A stretch of DNA of 64,000 nucleotides from Clavaria fumosa (lineage: Eukaryota; Basidiomycota; Agaricomycetes; Agaricales; Clavariaceae). Of this stretch, positions 11,934-23,053 are shown one piece after another. Under the pieces are notes generated by a model. It was not told where the DNA came from. It searched no databases and saw only the letters and a list, made by a program, of their open reading frames with translations. Every line of letters starts with the position of its first letter. Position 1 is the stretch's first letter. Position numbers and translations under genes: made by a program. The DNA is taken from assembly GCA_951802425.1 (NCBI GenBank), contig OX637797.1:2232001-2296000 (forward strand), read 5' to 3'.

Positions 11934-14900
11934 ATGGTGCGTGCGCACACCGAGACTTTGACTCGCCGCGCAATTCTTCATCGTTTCTTTACAGGGTGTT
12001 CCTGCGTTGTTTCGTTGGCTAAGCAAGAAATATCCTAAAATAAGTACGTAGGCATTTTGTCGGCGACTGGTGATCTGCCACTCATATGTGCGCAGTTTAT
12101 CAGGTTGTGGAGGAGGAGGAGAAAAAGGTCGCGGGTGGTGATGGCGCAAACGTTACGATTCCTGTCGACATCTCAAGCCCAAATCCGAATGGTGTAGAGT
12201 TCGACAATCTGTATCTCGATATGAATGGAATCGTGAGTCGATTCTTTCCCGCTTGGTTCTGGACACTCACAAACTGCGCAGGTACACCCATGTACACATC
12301 CGGAGGGCAAGGTAGACCACCCTCGTCGAGGTCCGGTTAGGTAACTGAACCCAATTACAGCCTGCGCCCGAAACGGAAGCGGAGATGATGGTCGAGGTTT
12401 TCAAGTACACTGAACGGGTCGTCAACATGGTCAGACCTCGGCGGCTACTCTTCATGGCTATTGGTACGTTTTCGTGCATTCACGTTCTCGGAGACCTTTC
12501 AATAGGATGGGCTTGCAGATGGTGTTGCGCCACGCGCGAAAATGAACCAGCAGCGGTCGAGGCGCTTCCGGTCTGCCCAAGAAGCCAAGGAGAAAGAGGC
12601 GGCTCGGAAGGAGTCTGTAGCACTATGGGAAGGTGCGCATATACACATTAGCTTGCCGATTGATACTTCACGACGAACATTCTGGTAGCCATGGGCAAGA
12701 CCCTGAGCGAAGAAGAGAGGAACAAGAAGGCATGGGACTCCAATGCCATCACTCCCGGCACCCCTTTTATGGAGCTGCTGGCGTCTTCTCTGAGATACTG
12801 GATTGTACAGAAGATTAATACGGATCCTGGCTGGAAGAAGGTCAGTGGACCCTTTCGAAAATTTTGGGTCATTTTCACATTGACCCGCAGATACAAGTTA
12901 TCCTCTCAGACGCGAGCGTTCCAGGGGAAGGAGAACACAAGATTATGGACTTTATCCGACGACAGCGGTCAAATCCCGGACACGATCCGAACACACGTCA
13001 TGTCATATATGGTTTAGTAAGTCGATGTCATACACTTCCTAACTCTAATATCAATTCCCTGTACAGGATGCAGATTTGATTATGCTATCTCTGGCCACAC
13101 ATGAGCCGAATTTCAAAGTACTTCGGGAGGATGTCTTCTTCCAGAGCGGTAGCGCCACTGCCTGCCGGATATGTGGCCAAGAAGGTCACTTTGCCGCCCA
13201 ATGTACTGGAGTGAAAGCAGAAATGACAAAAAAGGTCGTCTCTGACGAAAAAAAGCCTTTCATTTTCCTAGATATCGCTATACTTCGGGAATATCTCGAA
13301 GTCGAGCTCAATGTCCCAACCTCCTTTCCTTTCAATCTCGAGCAAGCTATTGATGACTGGGTGCTCCTAATATTCTTCGTCGGCAATGATTTCCTGCCAC
13401 ATCTACCCTCTCTTGAGATTCGCGAGGGCGCCATTGATACTCTGCTGAAAATATGGAAGCAACAGCTCTCCAGAATGGGGGGGTACCTCACAAATCACGG
13501 CCAGATTGAGCTATCCCGAGCACAGATTATCCTTGAAGGTCTGGCTCAACGAGAAGATGAAATCTTCCAAAGAAGGCGTGAAGGTATGTGTGCAAGCCCA
13601 TTCCCCCTGCCTTCCTTTGCTTATCGTCATCAACAGCTGAAGAAAGACAGAATCAAAATGCCAAACGGAGGAAATTGATGGCTGCTGACACTGGTGGAGC
13701 AGCAGGTCCCTCTCCAACCTTGCAACTGACAGCAGCTCCCGTTGCGCCGCCTCCTACCCCTGTTCATCCCTCTCTTCCCCCAAAACCTGTGTATGATTTT
13801 GTCTCTACGGCGGACTCTATTGGACTCGGTGCCCCGCAGACGGCGCAGTCCATCCAACATGTACCAGTCGCTGTGCAGGCGCTAGCCGGGTCCAATCGCG
13901 ACGTCGTCGCCAACCGCCGCGCGATCCGCCTTGCCAACATGAGTGCTGCTGAGATGCTCAGAGCGGAGCTTGGCGGCAGCCCTGTCCTGCATGGGGCGGC
14001 CCCTACACAGAAGCAGCCTGAGCGCGATCTGTCATTGCCACCGAAACCTCCGCCCGCTGTCACAACCCCGTCCCTTCCGCTTCCTCCCAGCGTTGAGGCC
14101 GTTCCTATGAGCGATGCTTTCCAAGCGGGAAGCGCCGGTACTGAAGTGCCCGGTCTGCCATCAAGCGTTCTTGCGACTAGTAGCTCCATGTCTATCATTC
14201 CTCCTGTGGAGGGTATTGGCGAAGATACACATTTGGATGCTGGATCTCATCATGAAACACCCCCTGTTGATGTCGATTCCGACGGAGCTCTGATGACCGC
14301 GGAAGCGAGAGATTTTGATCGAGAGTCAAGTCACGAAGAAACCGGGCCTGGTCATGAAGGCATTGAGCCCGCTTCCGAACACGTTGAGCCCAGTAACGAC
14401 GAGGTGGAGCCCATCGCGGGTTCGAAACGGAAGCTTGAAGAGGTTGATCTGGGTGATCTTGCTTCTGATGATGAAGCACAGCCCGCCGGCGATGCGTATG
14501 CTTTGAAGGTCAATCCTGATGGCACCGTTGAGCAGGAAGACACTGTAAAGTATGTGGAATAGTGCTTTCGCGCTGGCATCTCTCGTGACTCACCCCGCTC
14601 TAGATTATGGGAGCCGGGCTACAAGCAACGCTACTACCGCCACAAATTTAACATCGATGCAACTGACGAGGAGTTCAAAACGAAGTGCGTTCATGCTTTC
14701 TTGATTGTTCTTGCCGTATGACATCATAGCACAGATTGATCAAGTGTTATGTCGAAGGATTGGCGTGGGTGCTACGCTACTACTATCAAGGCGTGCGTAC
14801 GTCTTCGCTCATACGCTGCATATTGACTGCAACGTCATTTGTAGGCGCCGTCCTGGCATTGGTATTATCCTTACCATTTTGCTCCCTTCGCCGCCGATTT

Positions 14901-16112
14901 CAAGGAAATCAACAAGATGGATATTGATTTTGACATCGGTCAACCGTTTAAGCCTTTTGAGCAACTAATGGCTGTCTTCCCCACCGCCAGGTGTGATCAT
15001 TCACGATATTGTAGTGTGCAATGTTTAATCCATTGTTTGCCAGCCGAAAGCATATACCGTCTGCTTTCCAACCGCTGATGGTCAAAGAAGATTCACCTAT
15101 CATCGATTTCTACCCGTTGACGTTCCAGATCGACATGAACGGGAAGAGAATGGCTTGGCAAGGTGTTGCACTGCTCCCCTTCATCGACGAAAAGCGTCTG
15201 TTAGATGCTATGGCCCCTGAATATCCCAAGTTAACTGAGGACGAGGTTCGCCGGAACCGATGGGGCAACAACGTCATATTTGTGTCCGATCAGCACCAGC
15301 TGTATCCGTCCTTCGAGCCATTGTACGGGAAGAAGAAGCGGGTTGAGGTACGATATAAAAATGTGGATTTGCTCATTTACTTACCGAATCAAACTTCACC
15401 GTGTCCAAACTCCAAGCCTGCACGCTTGTCACCTACTCAGAGCGGCGGCATTAATGGTAGCGTTCTTCCTGACCCCCAGTGTCTCCCAGGATCAACATAT
15501 GATTCTCCCTTACCAACGCAAGGATTGCTTGACATTCCGAACGATCGATCGTTGTCCGTGATCTACCTATTCCCCAAGCAACTCTCACCCCACCGGTCTA
15601 TATTACTTAATGGCGTCAAACGACCGAATCGTGTCCTCAGGCTGGCTGACCTGGATCGTGTTGGCACCGGCACCAGACCGGGCTATGGGAATGGGCACGC
15701 GTCTATGCGCGGAAGCGATCGCCACAATGGTTCCCCAAACAGATATGCGGCGCGCGGGCCTCCGTCGTACGCGGCGCCAAGCCCGTACGACGACAGAGGA
15801 TACGGCGGATATGGCGGGTATGGAGGCGGGCCCCGGGGTGACACTCCTTATGATTCTCGACCGCCTCCTCGACAACCGCTTCCTATGCACGCGTACGGTG
15901 CGTACGGAGGCGGGCCCCCGCCCTACAATGCCTCATCCAGCCGTGGCGGTCCTTCCCGCGGTGCACCTCCGGCTACCAGAGGCCGAGGTGGTTATGGAGG
16001 TTACGGTGGTTATGGGAGCGCCGGAGGCTATGGACGTGATCGACCCGACACGTATACGTACGGCACGAGTACATATGGTCCTCCTTCACGTGGGAGGGCA
16101 CGAGGATGGTGA
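11934..16112 (+). CDS. RAT1: Nuclear 5'-3' exoribonuclease RAT1/XRN2, 1,142 aa
   Basis: Fifteen coding exons: 11934-11936, 11995-12043, 12096-12232, 12282-12311, 12361-12463, 12519-12632, 12689-12840, 12891-13016, 13067-13583, 13637-14549, 14604-14684, 14735-14792, 14845-14990, 15044-15347, 15417-16112. The first coding exon is only the ATG; splicing yields [17 protein letters not shown], the invariant XRN start. The active-site region reads [70 protein letters not shown]. The CCHC zinc knuckle [14 protein letters not shown] separates RAT1 from cytoplasmic XRN1. Later blocks include [32 protein letters not shown] and [20 protein letters not shown]. The C-terminus is an RGG/GYGG-rich tail (about 15690-16110). 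The enzyme degrades nuclear RNA and drives torpedo termination. Confidence 0.95.
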
Positions 16113-16239
16113 TGGGCTTATGTGCAGAGTACACTATATATTGATCAACATGGCTCAGACAGTACAGAGATTCAGAACACGAGACACAGAACTCAACACT
16201 ACAACAATCATCTATCTACACATTCAAAACATGAGAACC

Positions 16240-18283
16240 CTACCACGGGGGCTGCACACTTCCCACTCGGCTGGGGGGTCTTGGGACTTGGGCGCCGTAA
16301 TGGGGATCGGAAGCCCTTGGGGGAAGCCAAGTGAGATAGAGGGAATAGGCCTTGGATCGCTGCCTCTCCTTCTTCCTGAACTTCTTCTCTTTATGGCGTC
16401 TCTTCTTCTCTGCTTTCTTCGCCTTCTTCCTCTGCTTCGCTTCGAGTGCTTCATTTATATGACCTGGTGCACGACCATAGGCGCCATATTGCTGTGAGTA
16501 ATGTTCGTCATCGGACGAGTCGTCCTCGCTCAATGACGATGAATTGTCCGAGTCGTCGTCGTCGTCGTCAAAGGCGGGCAAGTTACGATCAATACGACCG
16601 AATTGACTACCTGAGCGCCGCTCGCGGCCTTTGTAGAGGACCAGCTGGACGGAGCGCGGCCCAAAGAAATTGGAGTTCCAAGTATCAATGAGATGGGCAG
16701 CTTGGACCGCGGGGCGGACAGGAGCTTGGCCTAACTCCGCATTAGCGAAAGTACCCGTCCATGCGCGAGCCAGATCCTGCGTTCACGTGGTTAGCAAACA
16801 AAGAGCCCAGTGGGAGAAAGAACGAACGACAGACCTCCATGCACCGAATCCAGTCTTCGTGCATAACATCGTGAGACTGGAGCACTAGCGGCATCCTAGG
16901 GATGTGTTCCAAAAACGCGTCCATGTCTTGAATCTTGGTAGGGTCAAAGGCAGTGTAAGATACAGCCATAGGCGCTCTGCGGAAAGCGAAAGGCGCCTCT
17001 GTTGTGGGCGGCGTGGGAAACGAGAGAAGTTGGCCTGGCTTCGGATAGGGTGTGTAACCGATCCCGCCTGCAACAGCACCAGGAATGGGGCTAGGAGCAC
17101 GTGAACGCGGGCCCTGCGGGAGCTGGCCTGGCGCGTATTGAATAGGCTGGCCTTCGAGGACGTGCCCCTTTGGGTAGGTTGGCAAAGGTCCTGGGCCTGA
17201 GTAAGGGGAGGCACTTCTGGGGAAAGGATCAGTCATGGATCGAGTCGGGTAGTCCGGCGAATGATGATATGGTGCAGGAGCGGCGGATGTGCCATAGGGA
17301 TTTGGCGAAGCGCGGCCAGAAGCGTATGGGCTGGGATAGGCGCCAGGAGCACCTGTGTACCCAGGGCCGCTGGGCGCGTAGGGATCGACTGCACCTCCAA
17401 AAGGCCGCTCTGGCATGTTCCGGCTCAGCGGCCTCGGAGGCGGCCCCGAGTTGAATGAGGTAGTTCTGGCGCGGGTTACAGGGGGATTTGCACCGGGTCC
17501 TCTCCCGTAAGGGTCAGCGTAGGGATCGCGTTCACGCTCCATGTCGAGGGTCCTGAATCTGGCGTCCAAATCTACAACGTTGCCCACGGAATGCTTCCTG
17601 CCCTGGTCGTAGGGATCGGGGCCAGAGGGGTAAGGTGATGCGAAGCCACCGCCACTCTGGGGTGGAGTGGGGACGGGACCGTAGGTGCTAGCATTGATGG
17701 ACTTCCGACGCTCACGAACATCGCGCTCGCGCGCTTTACGCAGTTCCTCTTCTTCGCGCTTGAGCTTGGCTTTGTCCTTGCGTATTTTTTCTTCTAATCT
17801 CTCTTCCTCCTTGCGTTGGTCGTGGTACGCATGGGAACTCATTGATTCGGCGAATTCCTAGATTGAAAAATGTGAGAACTTTGGAGGTAAAAAAATGAAT
17901 CAGGCTTACTCTTCCGGCTGGAATTGCGCCGACTGGAAGTACGTGTGTCGCCTCAACTGGTAGCCACTGTATCCCATGAATCACCCCGGAGGGCGTCTGA
18001 TATCTGCATCGATGATGAATCAGGACGAGTTGCATTATAGATAAACATTCTATCTAAGACCAACGTTGCTCGAACAGCTCTGGATGGTAGATGGTCAGCG
18101 ATGCCAGGATTCGATACTACAGACAACTGGTACGCACTTAAACGGGTGATAGACAATCTTCCCATTTTCCATTGTCTGCGTATAAGTGACAGTGCCTTCA
18201 GTGACAGTGCCATCAGTGAACTGGGGGTTTTGAGAAGGGGAGAACGGCTGGACGTTGGGGGAAGAAGAGTAAGGCCAAGTCAT
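16240..18283 (-). CDS. Unrecognised 604-aa protein: coiled coil, Pro-rich middle, Lys-rich tail
   Basis: Exons 18283-18138, 18079-18065 (15 nt), 18003-17910, 17857-16835 and 16776-16240; every phase closes. The N-terminus (residues 1-85) includes YHPFKAVRATYQTPSGVIHG and IQWLPVEATHVLPVGAIPAG. A highly charged coiled coil follows (EEERLEEKIRKDKAKLKREE region). Then come about 230 residues of Pro/Tyr/Gly-rich sequence, a folded-looking segment around MDAFLEHIPRMPLVLQSHDV and MHEDWIRCMEDLARAWTGTF, an Asp run, and a Lys/Arg-rich C-terminus. I do not recognise the family; the pattern suggests a nuclear or scaffold protein, but function is unknown. The gene is tail-to-tail with RAT1, with 127 bp between stop codons. 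Confidence 0.75.
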
Positions 18284-18608
18284 GGCGAGCGAGGATGTGG
18301 TTGAGGGTCAACGTTTGAATGTCACAGACTCGGGGCAACTGCAGCAAGGAGAAGCCCCACCACTGCCGGTAAGGGGCATGCGATTGGCCGATAATCAAAG
18401 CCATCAACGTTGCAGATACGGTAACGAAATTCATGCTGTACAGGAGCGCTCGTCCGCGGCGACGACGAAGGCTCATTTAGCAGGTCTGAGCACAGCGTGT
18501 AAATAATTTAAGGGCACTCCCTGAAAGGGGGCGGGAACAAATTGTCTCCTGGTGTTGGGAAATAGACTTAAACCAATATAAAACAGGGATCAACACGTTC
18601 TCCAACCG
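18284..18608. other. Intergenic, no gene supported
   Basis: 325 bp between the start of the 604-aa gene and the stop of SEC22, both on the minus strand. A short minus-strand frame with a hydrophobic stretch overlaps it, but nothing conserved was recognised; it is best read as promoter and 5' leader. Confidence 0.4.
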
Positions 18609-19529
18609 CTATGCGAATCTCCACCACAGCAAAAGGATGACGACAAATGCGATGGCTGCCACAGGTGCGTATTGTCGAATCATGGCTTGGATGTTGACAT
18701 TACGGGCTGCTCTGCGATACTTTTCGGACTCGGTGCGCAGGGATGTAGAGAGATGAGACATCCCTGAAAAGAAAAGACACAGCTCGTGTCAAATTTCACA
18801 GGCGCGCAATACAGACTGGGAGGGAGGAATGGAACAAAGAGAGACGCACTGTCTAATGAATCACCCCTCCACAGAAGCTCTTCCATGTTTTTTGTCATGA
18901 TCCTCGTCACGTCCTGCAAGTCGTCATTCAGCTTGTCGAGATTTGAGCCACTCGCTGTTGCCGTTCGTGTATCTCGATACAACCGCGCAGTTTTGGACAT
19001 GAAGGTGTCTATCGGACGCCCGAATAACTCAGTGCCCAACGAGTCGCTAGGGGAAAACGCACCAAACCCGACGAAAGCATATGGTTTTCGTGTACTTTCC
19101 ACTTTGGGACCATACGTCATGGCGAATTCTTTTGAGAGTTCATCAAGGTATGAGAATGCCAGCTTTCTTGGATAGGACTTATCCGCTATCGACAGAAATA
19201 CGACATTGTCAGATATCAGGTAGCTGAACACGGATGCACATGTATAAGCGAGACTAGAAATCGTAGATGCAAAAGGCACACTAGAACGCACTGTAAAGTA
19301 TACGGTCCACTCTCAATCGAGCACCGTGGTTCGGAGTTGGGTGTAATACGCCTGAAAATGAGTTTGGACTGTTGCTTGTGCTCTTGGAGAGCCTGTTCTG
19401 TCTGTATAAAATGGGCTCATAAGCAAAATATAGTCAGAGCGGAGACAGAACGAGCACCTGCTCATCATCGACGCTGGCAGCTAGTGGAAGAGCGTCCGAC
19501 GCTCTAACTATGACTGTCGAGCGTACCAT
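18609..19529 (-). CDS. SEC22: R-SNARE SEC22, 204 aa
   Basis: Exons 19529-19458, 19401-19292, 19253-19063, 19008-18850 and 18763-18609. SEC22 mediates ER-Golgi vesicle fusion. The start MVRSTVIVRASDALPLAASV opens a longin domain (residues 1-120, with CSIESGPYTLHLAYTC and the LDELSKEFAMTYG block). The SNARE motif follows: DKLNDDLQDVTRIMTKNMEE, containing the zero-layer Arg of R-SNAREs, then WRGDSLDRMSHLSTSLRTES across intron 4. The C-terminal membrane anchor is QYAPVAAIAFVVILLLWWRF, ending right at the stop as expected for a tail-anchored SNARE. Length fits the family (about 210 aa). Confidence 0.93.
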
Positions 19530-19716
19530 GATACGAAGCGTTCCGAGGATTCGTCGAAACTGTATTAGTAGCAACAGCACCAGTGTGTACGTGGTACGGT
19601 CAAACCTCGTGACAACACATGATCATTTCTGACACGTGACTTGGAGTCGGCCCACCCGTGGTCTGAACTAAATGTGAAAATGCAATGATACCCTGGTTAT
19701 GCCGCCTTTATTAATT

Positions 19717-19740
19717 GTCCCCTTCGGGGTGACATACGAA

Positions 19741-19771
<31 letters not shown>

Positions 19772-19836
19772 GGCCCCTGCACAAGGATGACACGCTTTCC
19801 CGGAGTGGTAGACCTACGGGTCTCAATATTTATTTT
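19717..19836 (+). ncRNA. U6: U6 spliceosomal snRNA
   Basis: The 5' stem-loop GTCCCCTTCGGGGTGACAT is followed by the near-invariant core: AATTGGAACGATACAGAGA (with the ACAGAGA box that pairs with 5' splice sites), AGATTAGCATGGCCCCTG (with the AGC triad) and the internal stem-loop through AAGGATGACACGC. The 3' tail differs from the usual telestem-plus-oligo-U form: a perfect 5-bp hairpin with a TACG loop (19810-19823) precedes T-runs at 19833-19836, 19840-19843 and 19851-19857, any of which could terminate RNA polymerase III. The 3' end is therefore approximate. The 5' end is placed by alignment to known U6. Confidence 0.93.
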
Positions 19837-20024
19837 ATCTTTTACAATCCTTTTTTTACACGAAGTACAATTTTTTTGGATAAGAAATGGCCAGAAAATT
19901 GACAAACAGTTTGTGGTAGAATTACATACAGATTGAACGTTGTGCAATGAAATTCTGCAAGAGACCCGAGGCAGTTTTACCAACTACTCTTGCAGCAGAA
20001 GACATTTAGAATTAGCACTCGAAT

Positions 20025-20969
20025 TTAATCTGACATGAAGAAATTCAATGATTCCGCTAGAGTCATGGACGACAATGTTACCTTTGATATTGCATCCTCA
20101 ACTCCATGCCTAAGATCGTCGACAAAGTTCTCCATATCTTTCTTGAGATTCCTGCAAGTAGAACAACTACTCGCTCTGTTGACAGTCAGGTCACAGCTCT
20201 GGACCGTATCCTGGTGAGGACGCTCCAAAAGCCGCACGTTCAGCTCTTGCATGAAGACGATCCACCATGCGGCACCCCAAATCGTACGATCACCGAATTT
20301 AATAATCACGGCTTGCTCTGTTTGGCAACAGTTCCAACAGCCTCTGGAGGAATTTGAGATACGTAGAACGGCTGCCAGTGCCACCTTGGTGCACTTGATG
20401 CGATATTTGAGTAGCTGAAGCGGAAGTTCATGTCTGAGCCATTTGAGCGTCGAAACGGACACAAGAAACACATCAGTCTTCATTTTTAACGAGGCAAATG
20501 CTGCGTCTTGACATTCCTTCGTCAGTGCAAACTGAACTGTCACTGCGAAAACACGCAATGGGTGGTGGGTGCACATTAGCTGTAGCGCAGTGCGAGCACG
20601 ATTGAATAGGGGTTCCATGTCATATTTGCGTGTGATCTCCAGCATCCCTGCGATCTCGTCTACATCCTCGAAAACGGGTATTTCCAGGCACATGGGATAA
20701 CACCACGCCAATAGCTTCTGGATGATCTTACTATCTTCGGCTAGGTAGACAACAGGTACACTGTCTTTGACGGATCCAGCGTCGAGTAGCAAGGGTTGCG
20801 GAAGTAAGAACATCTGTTTGAAAACCGGAGAGGCAAGGGACAGTAGAAGCTTGAAGATGCGAAAATCAACGCCATCGCAAGAGCGCAGGATTACATCGGC
20901 TTCAGGAAGATTGAACGGATGGGAGGCTCCTGTTGGACCGTCGGTCGAGGGATTGCTGGTCGAAGACAT
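20025..20969 (-). CDS. BTB/POZ-domain protein, 314 aa, single exon
   Basis: The N-terminal BTB fold is visible: LPEADVILRSCDGVDFRIFK, LLLSLASPVFKQMFLLPQP, VVYLAEDSKIIQKLLAWCYP and the EIPVFEDVDEIAGMLEITRK region with KYDMEPLFNRARTAL. This is the agaricomycete-expanded BTB family, whose members are mostly uncharacterised and may serve as dimerising or cullin-linked adaptors. The C-terminal half has a Cys pair cluster (CWNCC and CSTC) found in this family and no other domain I recognise. The start ATG is the first in frame. No intron is needed. Confidence 0.85.
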   Translation of the reverse strand: MSSTSNPSTDGPTGASHPFNLPEADVILRSCDGVDFRIFKLLLSLASPVFKQMFLLPQPLLLDAGSVKDSVPVVYLAEDSKIIQKLLAWCYPMCLEIPVFEDVDEIAGMLEITRKYDMEPLFNRARTALQLMCTHHPLRVFAVTVQFALTKECQDAAFASLKMKTDVFLVSVSTLKWLRHELPLQLLKYRIKCTKVALAAVLRISNSSRGCWNCCQTEQAVIIKFGDRTIWGAAWWIVFMQELNVRLLERPHQDTVQSCDLTVNRASSCSTCRNLKKDMENFVDDLRHGVEDAISKVTLSSMTLAESLNFFMSD

Positions 20970-21207
20970 TCGTGTAGGTTGTTTGATAGGCGGCTGGACC
21001 TTGAGGCGAGCAGAATGACAATGTGCTGGACGTCGTTGCGTTGGAACAGGGGGCGGCCGTCCAGTGAGACCCCGTCCAGTGAGACCTAGTCAGTGAGGCC
21101 TAGTGAGGTCTCGAATGCCCGGAAGCAAAGATTACTACTTCCCACGATCCCATTGAGGGCTCCCGCTGAGCCGCTGCTGGAAGCTTTCTTGCACCGCAAC
21201 AATCACC

Positions 21208-21974
21208 ATGGTCGCCTCCATGTTTGACCTTCGGAAGCAGGCGAGTCGTCATTGAAAACGACGCAGAGAATCCAGCTCACTCGTAGCACAGCTCACGTTC
21301 TACGGCTCGTACCATTCTAATCCAATCAATATCTTGATCCACATTATATGTGTCCCCGTCATTGTGTGGACCGCCCTTGCATTTGCATCGCGCGTCCCCG
21401 TGCCAAGTTTCCTCTCAGAACACACCTATATGATCAACGAATACCTCCGATTTGAACCGGGATTCGCGTCATTTCTGACAGGAGCGTACCTGGCGTACTA
21501 CTTCGCTCTGGATTCCGTCGCTGCCGTGAGTGTCACCCACATGTCTCCAAGCACAGCTCAACCGCAGTGCATAGTTGCTCTACTGTCCACAAATGATCCT
21601 GTCGCTTTTGACGGCAACCGCGCTCGCTCATCGCCAGGAATACATGAATCATGCCATCGTATTGCATGTCTTAGCCTGGATCGCCCAATTCCTTGGCCAT
21701 GGACTGGCTGAGAAACGCGCCCCAGCATTGTTGGACAATCTTTTGGGAGGTATGGCGGCAGTCTGACGATGTAGGGCGCCGAATTCAAACTAACATAATT
21801 TGCCAAACAGCCGTTGTGCTCGCCCCTTTCTTCGTGCACTTGGAAATTCTGTTCATGCTTGGCTACAGACCTGCATTGCAGAAAGATCTGAAGAATGATA
21901 TCGGAAAAGAGATCGCGAGGATTAGAAAACTCGAGGGAGATAAAAAGAGGGCCCATAGTAATGAGAACCAATGA
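21208..21974 (+). CDS. MPO1-like dioxygenase (DUF962 family), 201 aa
   Basis: Exons 21208-21240, 21292-21525, 21575-21749 and 21811-21974. Yeast Mpo1 is an Fe(II)-dependent ER membrane dioxygenase that acts in alpha-oxidation of 2-hydroxypalmitate from phytosphingosine. Visible family marks: [20 protein letters not shown] at the N-terminus, [20 protein letters not shown] followed by [12 protein letters not shown], and [20 protein letters not shown]. The conserved His residues likely hold the metal. Four hydrophobic segments fit an integral ER protein. Intron 1 appears to use a GC-AG donor (CAG|GCGAGT), which is needed to join MFDLRKQ to LTFYG in frame. A family member by sequence; its substrate is inferred. 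Confidence 0.88.
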
Positions 21975-22417
21975 AAGCAAAGCCGATGCGGTATAGCCAG
22001 TAGGAAAATCTAACGCCAGTCGAATCATGTTGTATACAAAGAGAAGCTTTATTTCATGTTCTCACAGAGATGAGCACCCTCATCCAAGCTGTTGACGTGG
22101 GTTCATGTAGATGGGGAGGCGCAATTTCTTTTCTTCCAATGTTGGCGCAACAGTTGATGTTATTATGGCTTACTGGTGAGGTTACTATCTCTCCCTCAGT
22201 TGGCAAATACTACGCCATCAGAGGCTGACCAGAAACACGCCACGCGTACGACATTTTGTATTGGCGTTGAATTAGCAAGAACAGATCGTGCCGGCATGTG
22301 CGGTAGACGGTAACCATTGCAAGGTGAGTGTATTTGAAAACAAGCCTACGAGTGTAGAGACCGTTTGTCAGAGAAATGAAGCACCGCCAATGGATGCTTG
22401 TGCAAGAATCCTAACCA
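21975..22417. other. Intergenic between convergent genes
   Basis: 443 bp between the stop codons of the MPO1-like and GatC-like genes. No coding or RNA gene recognised; presumably both 3' untranslated regions and terminators. Confidence 0.4.
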
Positions 22418-22891
22418 TTATACCGTGTTCCTGCGATTCACGTCAACGAGATACATGCCATCTGACATTTTCGCCGCATGGCTCAACAATGCTCGTCCAT
22501 GCACCCCGTCGTTCCCGAACCCGTTCTCCTTCCGCTCGCGGAGACACAGGCCCATGCCCTCTGCGCAAATCCGACCGTCGGGCAGCCCCCCCCGCGGGAC
22601 CTCAACAAGCTTGACGGCTTCGACGAGCCTTATCAACTCGTCCAGCTCCCGCTTAAGTACATCGTGCTCCGGCGTGTCCTCCGCAGGCGGCAGAAGGGCA
22701 GAGAGCTCGTGCAGACGGCGCAGCGTTGCCGGGGTCGTGCTTGGCTTGGGGTACGAAGAGAGTAGCTCGTCGACGGACCAGGTTGGCTTTAGGGGGATAC
22801 CTAACGCATCCGTCTCAGGGCGAGGAGCTATTTTGGTGTGAACCAAACGTCGTGTACATCGTCGCAAGGTTTGCAGCAACTGGGAGGACAT
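22418..22891 (-). CDS. GatC-like subunit of mitochondrial Glu-tRNA(Gln) amidotransferase, 157 aa
   Basis: Single exon. GatC stabilises the GatA/GatB transamidase that turns Glu-tRNA(Gln) into Gln-tRNA(Gln) in mitochondria. The N-terminus is basic and could be a mitochondrial presequence (MSSQLLQTLRRCTRRLVHTK). The core has the GatC pattern: LRRLHELSALLPP, then an amphipathic helix ELDELIRLVEAVKLVEV, DGRICAEG, and a C-terminal LLSHAAKMSDGMYLVDV block close to the GatC tail. Assignment rests on this pattern and length rather than a catalytic motif, as GatC has none. Confidence 0.65.
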   Translation of the reverse strand: MSSQLLQTLRRCTRRLVHTKIAPRPETDALGIPLKPTWSVDELLSSYPKPSTTPATLRRLHELSALLPPAEDTPEHDVLKRELDELIRLVEAVKLVEVPRGGLPDGRICAEGMGLCLRERKENGFGNDGVHGRALLSHAAKMSDGMYLVDVNRRNTV

Positions 22892-23053
22892 GTTCTCTCA
22901 GCATGTGACTCAGACGCGATTGTAAATGGGGGGTGATCTAAGGACTACAAATTATTCAACTTTTTCAATTCTTTTTTTGAGTGTCCGAGGCGAATCTATG
23001 GTATTCGGCTCAAGCTGCGCTCCTACATGAATTGCCCTTCAGCAATCGGCTCA

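Noticed and set aside
15610..16497. 295-codon plus-strand frame overlapping the RAT1 tail
   Set aside because: It is the out-of-frame shadow of the GYGG-rich tail and runs into the neighbouring antisense gene.
18213..18476. 87-codon minus-strand frame with a hydrophobic segment
   Set aside because: Overlaps the first exon and leader of the 604-aa gene in another frame; no conservation recognised.
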